This document shows, in pieces, positions 38,140-48,783 of a stretch of 64,000 nucleotides of DNA; the stretch's first letter is position 1, and each line of letters starts with the position of its first letter. A program made the translations under genes and the position numbers. Origin of the DNA: Dromaius novaehollandiae (lineage: Eukaryota > Chordata > Aves > Casuariiformes > Dromaiidae); contig NC_088103.1 in the NCBI RefSeq assembly GCF_036370855.1, positions 37,923,904 through 37,987,903 on the forward strand. The letters run 5' to 3'. The notes under the pieces were generated by a model. The model did not search any database. It worked only from the letters and a program-made list of their open reading frames with translations, and was not told where the DNA came from.

Positions 38140-39781
38140 CTGCAATAAAAACTCTGAGACTGTCAAGTCAGAATGCTTTACATTCACACCAATTTCCCTG
38201 TCCTGGGATCTCATAATTTCAAATCCAAATTTGAGAGAGAATCCACAGTAGCTGGCATTAGTGGACATCCAGTCGATTTTGGTGCAGAGATGCCAAACTA
38301 GGCATCTGACCTGATATGCCCACATAGCACATCTCCTGTTAGCTCAGCCCTGGAAGGAGTGAAGCCACATCAGGACCACAAGTCTTTCCTGCATGGGATC
38401 TCAACTCAGTACCACACTGAGGTAAATACTGCATACACTGCCAGAGCTGGCAATACACTACACAATATAAACACGGCCAAAGTCTAATTTAAACACCAAC
38501 TTCATCTCTTTATTCTGTAAATCTCTTAACATTTTGTTTAAATGCTTCAGCCAGGAGCAAGGAAAAACCCTACTTATCTCACAATAGTATCATAACGCCC
38601 ATGACTCAATACATGTAAAACATTGCGTAGAAGTACACAGCTTGTATTAGGGGTATACCTCTTTACCCCATTCTGAAGATCAAATCTTCCCAAGTTATCT
38701 CCATCCAAAGGGCAGCTGTCATTCACAGGTGCAGAGGAATAAATAACTATTGGTCAAAAATATCATATGCCTAGAGGCATTTCATTTAACTTCCCATTCT
38801 GACCCTGCAAAGGCCAAATCCAATGGCTTTGGAGAAACAAATAATTCTTGCAGTCAGGCAGTTACGCACTAAAGGGACAGACTACTGTCCTGACCCCTGT
38901 CAAAAACAGCAATGTACTCCAAAGCATGGGGATCAGCATGCTTCCTAATACATTTTTCTTTACTTTGCTGTTACATGAAAAACTTAGTATCCATCTCATT
39001 TCTTATCCTGCTCTTTGAAAGCAATTTAGTCAGACATTTCCAGTTCCAAGTTCTAAGAGAAATGTCATTAAACTTACCTATATAAAGCCCACCTTCAACG
39101 CAAGTAGATTTGCCTCTGTGCTCTGTTACTGTGTAGATGCACAGATTTTCGGTGCACCGCTTTGGAAAGCTGCCAGAGTACAAAGAGGGAGCTTCTCTGT
39201 GGTGCTACCACACCTTCCACACTGGCGCTCCACAGGCTTCCCAGATTGCTTCCCACACTGAGCAGCCTGTGTCTCCTCTTCTGCTGAACTTTCTCTGCAG
39301 GTGGTTTCATCCATGTTAACACCCTCCTCCTATGGGCTGGCTCCCTGAAGGGATCTACAAACTGTGACACAAACCACCACTGGAAGGGATCCCACACTGC
39401 TGCAAGTCAGTCTGCTTTCCTGCTTACACTCCTCTCCTCTGCTAATTGGCTTGTCATGGAAAACATCATCAGTATTTTTCGTCTGGAAATAAACACAGCT
39501 CACATAGGTATGTCAACACTCCTAAGAGACAGACTTATTTCTGGTCATTCAGGATGCATTTAATATTGACCTTCTTTGTAAAGACAATTAAGCCACAATA
39601 TGTAGCAGTCTTATCAGTAATATGCTAGCTTTGTGTTGCGTTCTGCCCCTGAAACATGTTTTGAGGCAATCTTGCAGATTTAAATTGCACTTTTGTTCTC
39701 TTCCATAAATTTAACATTCAGCAGAGAGTCAAAATGATGCAGTATTGCAAGATGGGAAGCACAGATCCTATTCCTTGGTGA

Positions 39782-39819
39782 GCGCTAAAGCAGAGGTCTA
39801 ACGCTAAAGCAGAGGTCTT
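39782..39819. repeat. 19-bp tandem duplication
   Basis: Two adjacent copies of CGCTAAAGCAGAGGTCT with one flanking mismatch, in the pseudogene region. Confidence 0.9.
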
Positions 39820-39914
39820 ATCACAGTGAAATGTTTGCACAGCACTATAAATTTACACAATGATTAACAAGCCTTGATAAGAGTATTCTAAGCACTTTTC
39901 ATTGTCTTAATGTT

Positions 39915-40082
39915 TGACACTTCCATAGCACCTTTCGGTGAGTACCTCAAAATATTTTAAAACAGTAACTAAATAATTAATATGGCAGATTTAATCTTCC
40001 CTTTAAAAACTGGGAAACACTGAGGCAGAAAGAATGAAGTGAATAAGTCAAGAGCAGGATGGCAAGCTAGGTTCCAGAAGCA
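39915..40082 (-). mobile_element. MIR/CORE-SINE-like fragment
   Basis: The + strand shows the reverse-complement MIR signature: ttaatcttccctttaaaaac, then tgggaaacactgaggcagaaag, then gtgaataagtcaagagcagg, with a tail segment (tagcacctttcggtgagtacctc) on the other side. It ends about 60 bp from the LTR insertion. The call uses remembered consensus; RepeatMasker would confirm. Confidence 0.55.
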
Positions 40083-40138
40083 AGGGGAAGGTTACCTGAA
40101 TAATATAATCAGTCATCAAGGAAAAATATAGTCTAATC

Positions 40139-40143
40139 TTAAC
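40139..40143. repeat. Target-site duplication, left copy (TTAAC)
   Basis: The same five bases occur at 40,830-40,834, directly flanking the TG...CA ends of the LTR. Confidence 0.85.
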
Positions 40144-40829
40144 TGTCATGGATGAGTGAGGAGTGATGCACTTCACTCGTAAGAGAGAAGCAGCAATATG
40201 TTTTATTGAAGACAGTGATTTAACAAAGTTCAGTCGTAAATAAGACAGCGATTTAACAAGGGTCGATGGCAAGGTTCACTCGGTTATTTACTGCGCAGAG
40301 GACAGGGTCAGATGAAAGTGTCAAGGAGACCCTCCCATTGAGTCACGAGGTTCAGAATGGACCTCCTTGCTTTCCAAACTCCTTCTCAGAGGAGTCTCGG
40401 TGCGGCTGGATCCAATCTTAGTCCCAGACTTGGTCAGTGGTTTATGTCTGAAGGACTATGTGCACAGACATGTAACTCAGCAAAGTTTGCAAAGTTTCAC
40501 ATGCTACTAGTCACTTACCGAGGCTCTGTCGTGGGTAAGGAATCTCTTGACCTTGAAGAGTAACCTTGAGAGGCATCTCTGTGCAAGAGGAGATTCTGCA
40601 GTGCAGCCCGCTGCTGTGCAGGATTGCTCAATGGGCTCTGGACTGCCCCCTATTTATCGGGGGGTGAGGGGGGAGATGATGGACTCATAGTCATATTTGC
40701 ATACTAGATGGGTTTTAGTTGGCACATGCTCAATTAGCCCCTGCCTATATGCTATTTATGGAGAGGTCAGGTTGAGAGGAGAGGTGGGGGAGAAGAGCAC
40801 ATCAGGGGAGAAAGGAGCACACTGTCACA
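40144..40829 (-). mobile_element. Solo LTR of an endogenous retrovirus
   Basis: 686 bp, beginning TGTCATGG and ending CTGTCACA (TGT...ACA), flanked by perfect 5-bp duplications TTAAC. A 5-bp duplication is common for ERVL-like elements. Base composition differs from the flanks (GC-richer). Read on the - strand, an AATAAA (complement of 40,202-40,207) lies 58 bp before the 3' end, and a TATA-like GATAAATA lies at 40,658-40,651, so the LTR points the same way as the cyclase remnant. There is an internal near-repeat (AGACAGYGATTTAACAA, about 32 bp apart). No internal gag/pol/env sequence is present, so this is a recombination-derived solo LTR. Its family name is not known to me. Confidence 0.85.
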
Positions 40830-40834
40830 TTAAC
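40830..40834. repeat. Target-site duplication, right copy (TTAAC)
   Basis: Matches 40,139-40,143 exactly. Confidence 0.85.
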
Positions 40835-41175
40835 CTGATCCCAAGAATGAATTATGAATTGAGAAGACTTAAAAATTTTGCATTTATTTCACTTAAATTG
40901 AAAATATAAACTTCATATACATATACACACACGAAAACAAGTTTAAGGGTTTTAATATAGAATTTATCATGTGTTTGGAGAGCCACAATAATAGATCACA
41001 AGCACCTATAGCAAACATAAGGTAAAACTCACGGGTTAATCCCCTGGAAGGAAGTTTACACCAACAGGTTTTACCTCGCAGTTGTGATAGGTGTGTCGCC
41101 ATGCCTCAGTGGGTGGCAATTCCTTACACTCTGGTAATTCAGCCATGTACCTGACCTCCCCCAGCCCGCTCCCCG

Positions 41176-41196
41176 CCCCCCCCCCCCCCCCCCCCC
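41176..41196. repeat. Poly-C tract, 21 bases
   Basis: Uninterrupted run of 21 C (G on the - strand), preceded by CCCCG. It lies about 30 bases past the broken donor of the catalytic exon. Such tracts can form G-quadruplexes and are prone to slippage and sequencing error. Confidence 0.9.
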
Positions 41197-41228
41197 AGCT
41201 CACAACCAGCCAGGCTTATGCTGTTTAT

Positions 41229-41353
41229 CTGTGTGAAGGCCAATACACACTTTCAGCTTCCCTATGGACATATGCCCTACCTTGAAAGAAATCATGACTC
41301 TCAGGAAGTGCAAAGACATCCAGCACATTTAAGCATCACCAGTGGTTTCTACC
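41229..41353 (-). pseudogene. GUCY2G: GUCY2G catalytic exon remnant with stop and deletion
   Basis: After the acceptor ttttattgctgaag, the - strand reads VETTGDA, stop, MCWMSLHFL and, at the end, VGHM...KLKVCIGLHT. The intact family exon reads VETIGDAYMV...IGHMPEE.LKLRIGLHTG. The conserved tyrosine codon is TAA (41,329-41,331). About 17 codons, including the SGLP.RNG segment, are missing in frame. The donor that should be G|GT is G|AT (41,228-41,227). The second metal-binding Asp (in GDA) is still readable. Confidence 0.88.
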
Positions 41354-44010
41354 CTTCAGCAATAAAAACAGAGCAACTACTTTATATCTGTATACTTCAT
41401 ATCTGTGTACATATCTTTTTATCTTACAAGCACGGTACAGGACAAACTTCAGCCAACTTTAGAGGTGATGCAGACTAAACAAAATAGGAGTTAAGATCTC
41501 TTTTCTCCAGTAGTTCAGGTGCTCTCTTCCTAAACAACATTGGGCTTGCAGTCTGCAGCCACACATAGAGCATACTGCATCCACTGGAGAGAAACGGGGA
41601 TTTTGACAGAGTTTGGCTTTGGCCCTCCCAGATAGAGCTTCATCCTCTCTCGGTTTAACTTTGGGCTAAGTGGGGTTTATAAGGGGAACTTTGTAAGGAC
41701 CACTGAATACATGCAGGCTTTTGATGGTAAGTGCTATGTAATTCAGTAGGATGAGAAGGATGCTCTGACTGCGAATATACAGAAACCTCCTATTTAATCT
41801 TTGCTTTCGTTGTCATTGTGAAGATGTTAATTAGAAGAAAAGTTGTTAACCTTTTGTGCTCAGAAGGGAGCCCTGAAAATACCAGCAGCACAAATCACTG
41901 AAGGCCTTTATTGGAATTTCTTCTGTGGCTCTGTTCAGAACAGTCTTTCAGGACTATAAAACATACGTCCAAGGGTACTGGACTGAAACTACTTACATCC
42001 AACCAGCTAAAGAGTTCAGAAAAAGGCCAAAGAAATATGTCTGTCACTCATCCATACATATGCGCATACCTGTAAATACAAATGCTGGCAACTACATACA
42101 CTGAGCTAATACATGGTTGTGATCTACCTCCTTCGCAATAGGTTGTCTGGGAGGATTTCATGATCAGACACTCCTCTTGCTGATTGGAAAGCATTGCGTC
42201 ATTTTTGAGGGTACCTTAGGATAATCACCTCCCATATTCTCCACACCTGCTTAGTTTATGACTAGTAACTGCGCATGGACAGTCATCACATAACTATTCC
42301 CATACAGCTGACAACCCCATTCCCTGGCAATTGCATTTTCATCTTTTTCTATCCCAGGCTCACCTAAATATGCCAAGCCAAATTCTCACCAATAAAATGT
42401 CATTTTTTTGACACAAAGACCCTTCTAGGGGCAATGAAATCACTTTACCATTCCGAGGTACACATGGTTATATCTCTTAACATATTCTTAAAGTTGTTGA
42501 AAAATCCAGACAAAAAATTTTCTCGTTCAAAGTGCCAGTCTGTCAAAAACGTCTTTTCATCTTTTTAGTGGAAGAAATTAATTTTAACAAAGCTAGTAAA
42601 ACAAAAAAGTGCTGAAAAATCTTTAAAAGTTTTTGAAACAATTTTTTTCAATATTTAAATTAAAAGTATAAATAAATCTGAATCTTCACTTGTATAAAGA
42701 CTATTTTTCAAAATATAAATAAAAGTGGGAGAAAAAAAACATAAATATTTTGAAGTGACTGAAAACAATGCTCCTTTATTGGCCCAAGCCAAAATTTTAT
42801 TCAAAATTTTTGCAAGGGGGAATCTTTAACTATATCAAAACTTTCTTTAGCAGACATAGAAACAAGTTTCCTGCTCACATCCATTACTAGATGGTTAAAA
42901 AGCATTTGCTACCAACCCGCCTATTGAGTTATTCTAGCAGAGGTCCCTCTCCACGGCTAGGGGAAGGATCAGATTCCAGTAGTTTCCTCCTGGTGGTAGA
43001 CTTCATGGCAGGAGAGAGAATAACTTGTCTAATCTATATTACAAGCCTTTTCATCAGGTGTCATAGGTAGATCATGCTTGGGTTCTCCTACCACATGTCT
43101 CTGCAGAATCTGCTTACTCTGCTAATGATGCAGTCATTTCTCACTCTAGTTTTAAGGAGTAGATTGCGGAAGAAAGAAATTATTTTGAAAGAAAATACAA
43201 AATTGAGCCTGGCATGATTTAATACTGGCCTCATGGGACCAGCTGGATCTAGCTCAAAAGCCTCTCTCTGACCAGAAGCAGCTGCTGAATTAAAGTGAAA
43301 AAGCAACAGGACATGTACACAGTGACTCTTAGGATCTCCTAAAACAACTATGTTAGCCTATAGCTACCTAAATTCCCTTCAAGACTCCAACTTGTAGACT
43401 TGCATCCTGGGCAAATTCAATAATGGATTATTATATAATAAAATATTGAGATACTGAAAGGAATAAAATTTAAATGTTTGCTCGAGAAGAGGTGTTGCAG
43501 GGAGGGGAGATCGGGGGTATCTACTTTTCAGTAGGTACAACTGTAACTGAGAAAAATGAGGCAAATTTTCTTTTTTCAGCTTACTTTGAGAGTATTTGTA
43601 TGTAGCAAGATTAATTCAATCTCTTTTGCTTCAAGAAGAGAACAGAAAAACATTGAAAATGAGTAGGGAGAGGACTGATTACAGATATAGAAAACTTAGT
43701 CTGTAACAGTCTGACACCCCTGAAATCTGAAGCAACTAGAGCCTGTTGTCTAGCTAACACAGCATCTGGTTTCAGCTGTATATTACTCATCTTAGTTTCC
43801 TGTCCTAAGCTACCTAATATTGTCACTGTGGTCTGTTCAGCAACTATTTCCCATTTCTAGAACAGCCGCATCTGAGCAGTGAACAAACAACTCCTACAGA
43901 CTTCACAGTTTACAAAGCACTCATAATTCCTACCAGGTGAAAGGCACCTATTTGTGGTAGTAACTGTTGTAACAGTAGTGACAAGTAGTAACAAGTGAGA
44001 AAAACTCTCT
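41354..44010 (-). other. Former GUCY2G introns; expected exons not found
   Basis: The exons for the dimerisation helix and the first catalytic segment (DIVGFT motif) should be here. No recognisable trace was seen. The DNA is AT-rich, with nothing else distinctive. Confidence 0.55.
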
Positions 44011-44185
44011 CTTCAGGGCTTGCTCCTCTCAGCCACCTTTTCACAGAGAAGAAAGCTGGTCTCTGCTCTGGATTTTCATCCCAACAGTCTCCTAATAAGG
44101 TGATGATCCTTTCATTGCACCTCTCCACACACAGGGATGGCAGCAGGGGAATAAGAGCAGATGAGTCATTGGTTCTGCTGATAGT
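44011..44185 (-). pseudogene. GUCY2G: GUCY2G exon, end of kinase-homology domain
   Basis: The reading frame on the - strand contains IPLLPSLCVERCNERII, LLGDCWDENPEQRPAFF and SVKRWLRGASPE. This is the conserved C-terminal lobe of the kinase-homology domain of receptor guanylate cyclases (family pattern RPSL...CW.E.PEQRP.F..I). The frame is intact. At the expected exon end (SPE plus one base, 44,011) the next bases are AGAGAG instead of a GT donor. The 5' boundary near 44,185 also lacks an obvious AG. Confidence 0.85.
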
Positions 44186-44519
44186 TTTTGAATATTGCAA
44201 ACATGATTCATGAGGAGCCTGGGGTCCCCTAATGGTTATTCTCAATTTCATTTTAGTATTAGCCAGATTTAGTCTAAACTTGGAGCAAGAAAAGGGAGGT
44301 GTCCTTCCTGTAAAGGGTTCTAGCTCCCCACCTAGGAAAGCTCATCATCTATGTTCCTGGAGCTACCACACCTCAGACAGCTGAAGGAGTGCAAGCTCTG
44401 AGAGCAAGTCAATGGAAAGAAATGAAATCAGCTTCCCAGAGGCTTAGTCTGGGCTACCTCCACACCTGGGTACCAGGACAGTCTGGTAACGCTGGCTTCA
44501 GAAATCCCTGCTACCTCAC

Positions 44520-44615
44520 TTCTTTATCTGACAGACTTTGCCCAGTGGAGCAGTTCCTGTTTTCCATCAGCTTACACAGCATCACGGCTCTGCTGCAGCT
44601 GCGCAGCATTGCTGC
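44520..44615 (-). pseudogene. GUCY2G: Possible GUCY2G kinase-homology exon remnant
   Basis: The - strand reads SCSRAVMLCKLMENRN and ends LSDKE before a good donor (gtgagg at 44,519-44,514). It loosely matches the YSFAIIMREVIY...LSPKE region of cyclase kinase-homology domains, just 5' of the clear exon at 44.1 kb. The + strand sequence is CTG-rich, so this is tentative. Confidence 0.35.
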
Positions 44616-45476
44616 CTACCTTCAGACACCCGCAGATGGCTCAGGCCACAGAGTGGCCACTCCTTGGTGCTGATGTCTAAATCCAGCCAAGCAGTCCCTA
44701 AGAACTCCCACTCGCAGACACAGACTTGACTCTGCTGTACAAACAGAGTAAAAGGAGCAAGCAAGAGACTCTCAAAGAATGCTAGAAAGGATATAGCAAT
44801 GCCAACAGACTGCCGCAGAAGTTTACAGAAATAAACTAAAGCTTTAGAAGTTAAGATCCTTTAGCCCAAGGTAGAGCAAAAAGAGAGGGCGGGGAAAAAT
44901 AAAACAGTCATGAAGGAGAGGCTGTAGAAGCAGTGGACTTTCCACCTCCAAAACCATAACTGAGCACAGAACAAGAGCAAACTTGTTCAGGTAACCACAG
45001 GGGGACATCCAGGCTAAACGTTATGTCTCTTCAATGACAGGATGACAATTCTCTTGCTATAGTTTTGTCACTGCAGCTGTCTATGAGTGGTCAGATAATA
45101 AAAGCAGCACTGTGCCCCAGAGCATTGTAATTCAGACACTGAACATATATTCATGCCCAGGTTTAAATCTCAGAGTGATAAAGATGGCCACTCTTTTTCA
45201 ATTCCACCTGAAGGCTGGGCACAATTTATTTTGAGGCTCCCAAGCTGTTGGCATTTTAATATCCTACAATTTACAAAAATATCAGAATTAAGATTTTTGG
45301 CAAGTTTTTGGAAATGATCTGACATGTATTCTTTCACAGAGCATTTGGATTACATTACTTGAAATCATGGTTAATACTTTAAATGAACTTCTCTTGATTT
45401 TTAATGAGTCCTCCTTGAATTCAGAATAGCTTCTTCCAAGAATATATTGGAGAAAAAAATCAAAACCTGATAAAAT

Positions 45477-45546
45477 CTAATTCTTTCATAGACATTTTTT
45501 CTATATTTCAAGTGAAGAATACTGATAGCAGAAAGTTTCCAGCCAT
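45477..45546 (-). pseudogene. GUCY2G: Possible GUCY2G kinase-homology exon remnant
   Basis: After an acceptor-like tatcctttatag, the - strand reads DGWKLSAISILHLKYRKN. This aligns loosely with the family's exon that begins at VD|(S/G)R..KLSGFGLWEFKYG, with about three residues missing. Exon-start phase and gene order fit. The similarity is weak and the DNA AT-rich, so chance is possible. Confidence 0.35.
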
Positions 45547-45899
45547 CTATAAAGGATATTGTTCTAAAAGAACAACCTTCAATACGCTTTAATTCTGGAC
45601 ATGCCAAGAAGCCATCAACATCAGCAAAGCTGCCACTTCAGGGAATAGTGCCTGCTTGCATTACACATGCAAGCTAATAAAGTGCTTCATAACAGAAAAG
45701 GCAAGTTCTACATGGAAAACAAGCTGTATGCAGTTTCAGATAACTCTCAACATGCATGTAGTGACTTCTATAGCTAAGGAGTGATTTTCATAGCCGTCCA
45801 GTGAGGAAGCGTTCAGTGGCTCAGAGGTGTGTCAAAACATAAGACTTGTGCCAAAAGTGTGACAATCTGAGCCCTGCAAAATGATATGCATTACTGTTT

Positions 45900-46440
45900 C
45901 CAGAGGCATCACTCCGTGGTGCTTTCCCTGCAGATACTGCTGTTTCAGCACTGGCCTTTGGGGTGCCGTGGGCTGAAGCCCAGGTGCTATTCACCCCACT
46001 GCTGACAGGACCGCAGCAGCCCCATTTGATCAGCTAAACGCAACCCTGGGCCACAAACATCTCATTCTGCCTCTCTGGCCATTCTCATCTTCACACTGTT
46101 CCCAATACTGTACTGTCATTTTAAAATACTACCTCTTATACCTCACAGTTAAAAGGCAAAACAGAAGATGACTGAGAAGCGTCTAAGGTAACCCAGGTCA
46201 TTTTGTCAGAACCGGCTATGTACACTCATGCTGGTGGACCCAGTTTGGAGGTAGTGATCTCAGCCTCACTCAGTGAGCAACAGAAGAGCGCACACAGCTA
46301 CAGCCTCAAAGTACGGCTAGCTAGTATATGCTCATAGGTCCTGCATCACCCCTCCAGATACACCCCATGACTACAAGCTGCATGTGGTGTGCAACTCACA
46401 TCGCACAAAACCAGGAAAATCTCCTTAGCCACTCATCTTA
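45900..46440. other. GC-richer block of unknown nature
   Basis: Composition rises above the AT-rich surroundings. It may be an unrecognised old repeat. A QGKHH word on the - strand at its start recalls the extracellular domain of GC-G, but is too short to call. Confidence 0.3.
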
Positions 46441-48639
46441 CAATCCCCTGGAGAAAACTAGAAGTTAGGGTCTGTTGTTCACTGGTGGACTGTGGAATTT
46501 TCAAGCATTATTTTATATGTCGATTCTCTCCTACTGATCAACAAGCATGCAATTAAAAAAATTACCTTAGGCTTAGCATATTACTACTGACCTTAAAGTG
46601 TTGGAGAACAAAGACAAAGTTTCCCTTCTAGCTGTTTAAGTTCTAGCATAACAGACCTGACACCTGAAGAACTAAAGATTAAAACAATCGCTGCAAGCAA
46701 GAGGAAAGAAAAAGCAAGTATAGCGATTTCCCCTCCAATTTGTCATAGAATAAACAGAGAGCTACTGATCATTACTAATACTACTGGAGCTGAATTAAAT
46801 GGTTCATCACCATAGAGCAAGCATATTTATGGAAAGAATTTAACCATGGACATGCTCCTGGAAAGCCCTCTGGCTTATAATTGAGTAGATAACATGTATT
46901 GCTTGCTGAATATCAGTTGGCTGATATTCACTTAATGATCTTGCGTTGATGGAAAATTAAGGGATTTGGTGGCAGCTGGAAACTAAGGAGAAAAGATCCT
47001 AATTTTTTATTCATTATTTACTCATGAAACTTAACCACCTGAAGGCAACGTGATAAAGGACTTTTACGCAGGAGGACTGCTAGGTGCAGGCTTCTCTTTG
47101 CTGTACAGCAGAAAAATATTTTCTTCCATAAAACCAAACTAAAAATCCATATGAAAAACGTTTCCTTGAATGATAGTGGGCAGTGACCTAAACCAAAACA
47201 AATTTCTGCAAATAAGACATCAGTGACAACTAAAGACAACCAGGGCCAACCTTACTCATCCTCTCCTCTTGTGGAGCAAAACTCCTTTAGAGAAATAAAT
47301 ATTTTACTAAAGCATTGTAAAATATTTATTAAAAACCTTTTCTTTCTGGCAATGTTTTGTTAAAAGACCAAAGTTCCACCCATTTCTTAGGATTTAGAAA
47401 CTTGTAGTTTTGCAGGAGAGCACCTTCCAATTTAAAGTTCTGATTGCAGAAATAGTGTTTTTAAAAATGAAAAGCTCCTCCCTTTTTCAAAACTGTGGGA
47501 CTTTTTAAGAAAGTGGAAAGAAAAATCAATTCCCCATTTTCTTCAAGTTTCTGAAAAAAACTGGAATTTTCTAATGGAGGAAAAACAACACTAAGAAGGA
47601 CTGAATTTTTTTTGCCCCATTGCTCATGGGAAAATATCCCAGTTTTCATGCCCAGCATTAGTGAGAGCATCTATCAAAGCTCAGCACCTGAGGGTCCAGG
47701 AGTGACTGCTACCTCCAGGGTTTTCCCAAGGAAGGGACACATCCTTCATGGGTACAGGGTTTTTTCCTATCACTCCAGCACCTGAAGATTCTAGGGAGGT
47801 AGAGAGGAGACCTCATTAAAGTGGCCATTAACTAACACTGATAAGCAGAGATAGTTTGAGTCCTATACAAACAGGTGAGTCACAGCTGACAGCAGAACAG
47901 TGTGTCCCAGAAAAGCTCAGGAGAACCAGTGCAAAAAGACTCCTTTCCTGCTCCACGCTGGAAATCCAACAACAGGATCGCATATTCATTTAGATTCAGA
48001 GCTCTGCTCTCTGAGTGAATTGCCTTTTCAAGCTATTGGATATTCTGAATGGAGATGCTTTTTGCCTCTGTGTCATGCTGTGTTTGGCACCAAGCAGTCC
48101 TTGCTGAGCCTCTTGAGTGCTCTAACTTGCACTACAGTATTGAAGCAAGTAACATAATGAGGTACAGAACACAAATTGCAAAGAGGATGGTTGCAACATT
48201 AGCCACAATAGCAGTTTTCAGTATTCATTAATAGTACTACAGTACCTCAGCTGCATTCTAGCTCAGAGACAAACATTTCCTGTTTATAAAGATTTGCACA
48301 CTTTCTGCACAAGCTAGTGAGAAAATATAAATTTTACTTTAGACAGCTAACAATAAGGATCGAGCCTGCATAGTTTTAGAAACCCTATAATCTTGAGAGC
48401 CGTATATATCCTGAAATACCTATAGTCTTTGACAAAGGCTTTGAATATTAACAATTAATCAACTAGGAAGCATCTCTTTACTGATTAAAACAAATATGCA
48501 CTAAGGGAATAATCACCAGTTGCAGTGCTATCCCATTTCTGTATCCCATAGTATGAGAGAGAAGTGCTGTGCATTACACTCGTTCTTTACTTTCCCAGGG
48601 AAGAAAGCCTAAGGGGTAAAATTCTGATAAAGCTGAGCT

Positions 48640-48783
48640 GACTCGTCCTTACTTTGCTCTTTTAATTCATTCCTGCTGACGCTTTGTAAAAATACCACTA
48701 TGTAGGATATTTTACAGCTTTGCTATCTGGTCAACAAACCCAAACATATGGATATTCCAGTCAGAAGCCAATAAACCAGGAAC
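48640..48783 (-). pseudogene. GUCY2G: GUCY2G extracellular-domain exon remnant
   Basis: The acceptor tcaccatctctag ends at 48,784. The exon then opens GTTCCTGG and reads VPGLLASDW, then NIHMFGFVDQIAKL, matching the family's ligand-binding fold segment (GLLA..WNIPMFGFVGQ). Directly after AKL an in-frame TAA falls at 48,712-48,714. Similarity fades after it, consistent with frameshifts. The lower boundary is approximate. Confidence 0.75.

Larger units (their letters stand above)
38041..48783 (-). pseudogene. GUCY2G: Remnants of receptor guanylate cyclase GC-G
   Basis: Dispersed - strand segments match successive parts of a membrane guanylate cyclase: extracellular domain (48.7 kb), end of kinase-homology domain (44.1 kb) and cyclase domain (41.3 and 38.1 kb), in correct gene order. 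In mammals the convergent neighbour of TECTB is GUCY2G, and words such as VGHM...IGLHT resemble that paralogue. Intact GC-G is a transmembrane receptor that makes cGMP. Here there are in-frame stops in the extracellular and catalytic exons, about 50 nt lost from the catalytic exon, a GT-to-AT donor change and no GT at the expected donor of the kinase-homology exon. The exons for the dimerisation helix and for the first catalytic motif (DIVGFT) were not found. I infer a unitary pseudogene, since introns persist and it is not a processed copy. The human GUCY2G locus is also annotated as a pseudogene. Confidence 0.82.

Noticed and set aside
42850-42895. - strand NHL...V word as the dimerisation helix (YANHLEEVVEER)
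   Set aside because: Upstream stops in frame and too few matches.
46200-46440. Possible LTR or old repeat
   Set aside because: No terminal TG...CA ends, duplications or recognised consensus.
46621-46670. - strand SVMLELKQLEGKL as a kinase-homology exon
   Set aside because: Only a few residues match the family, and a stop follows soon after. Too weak.
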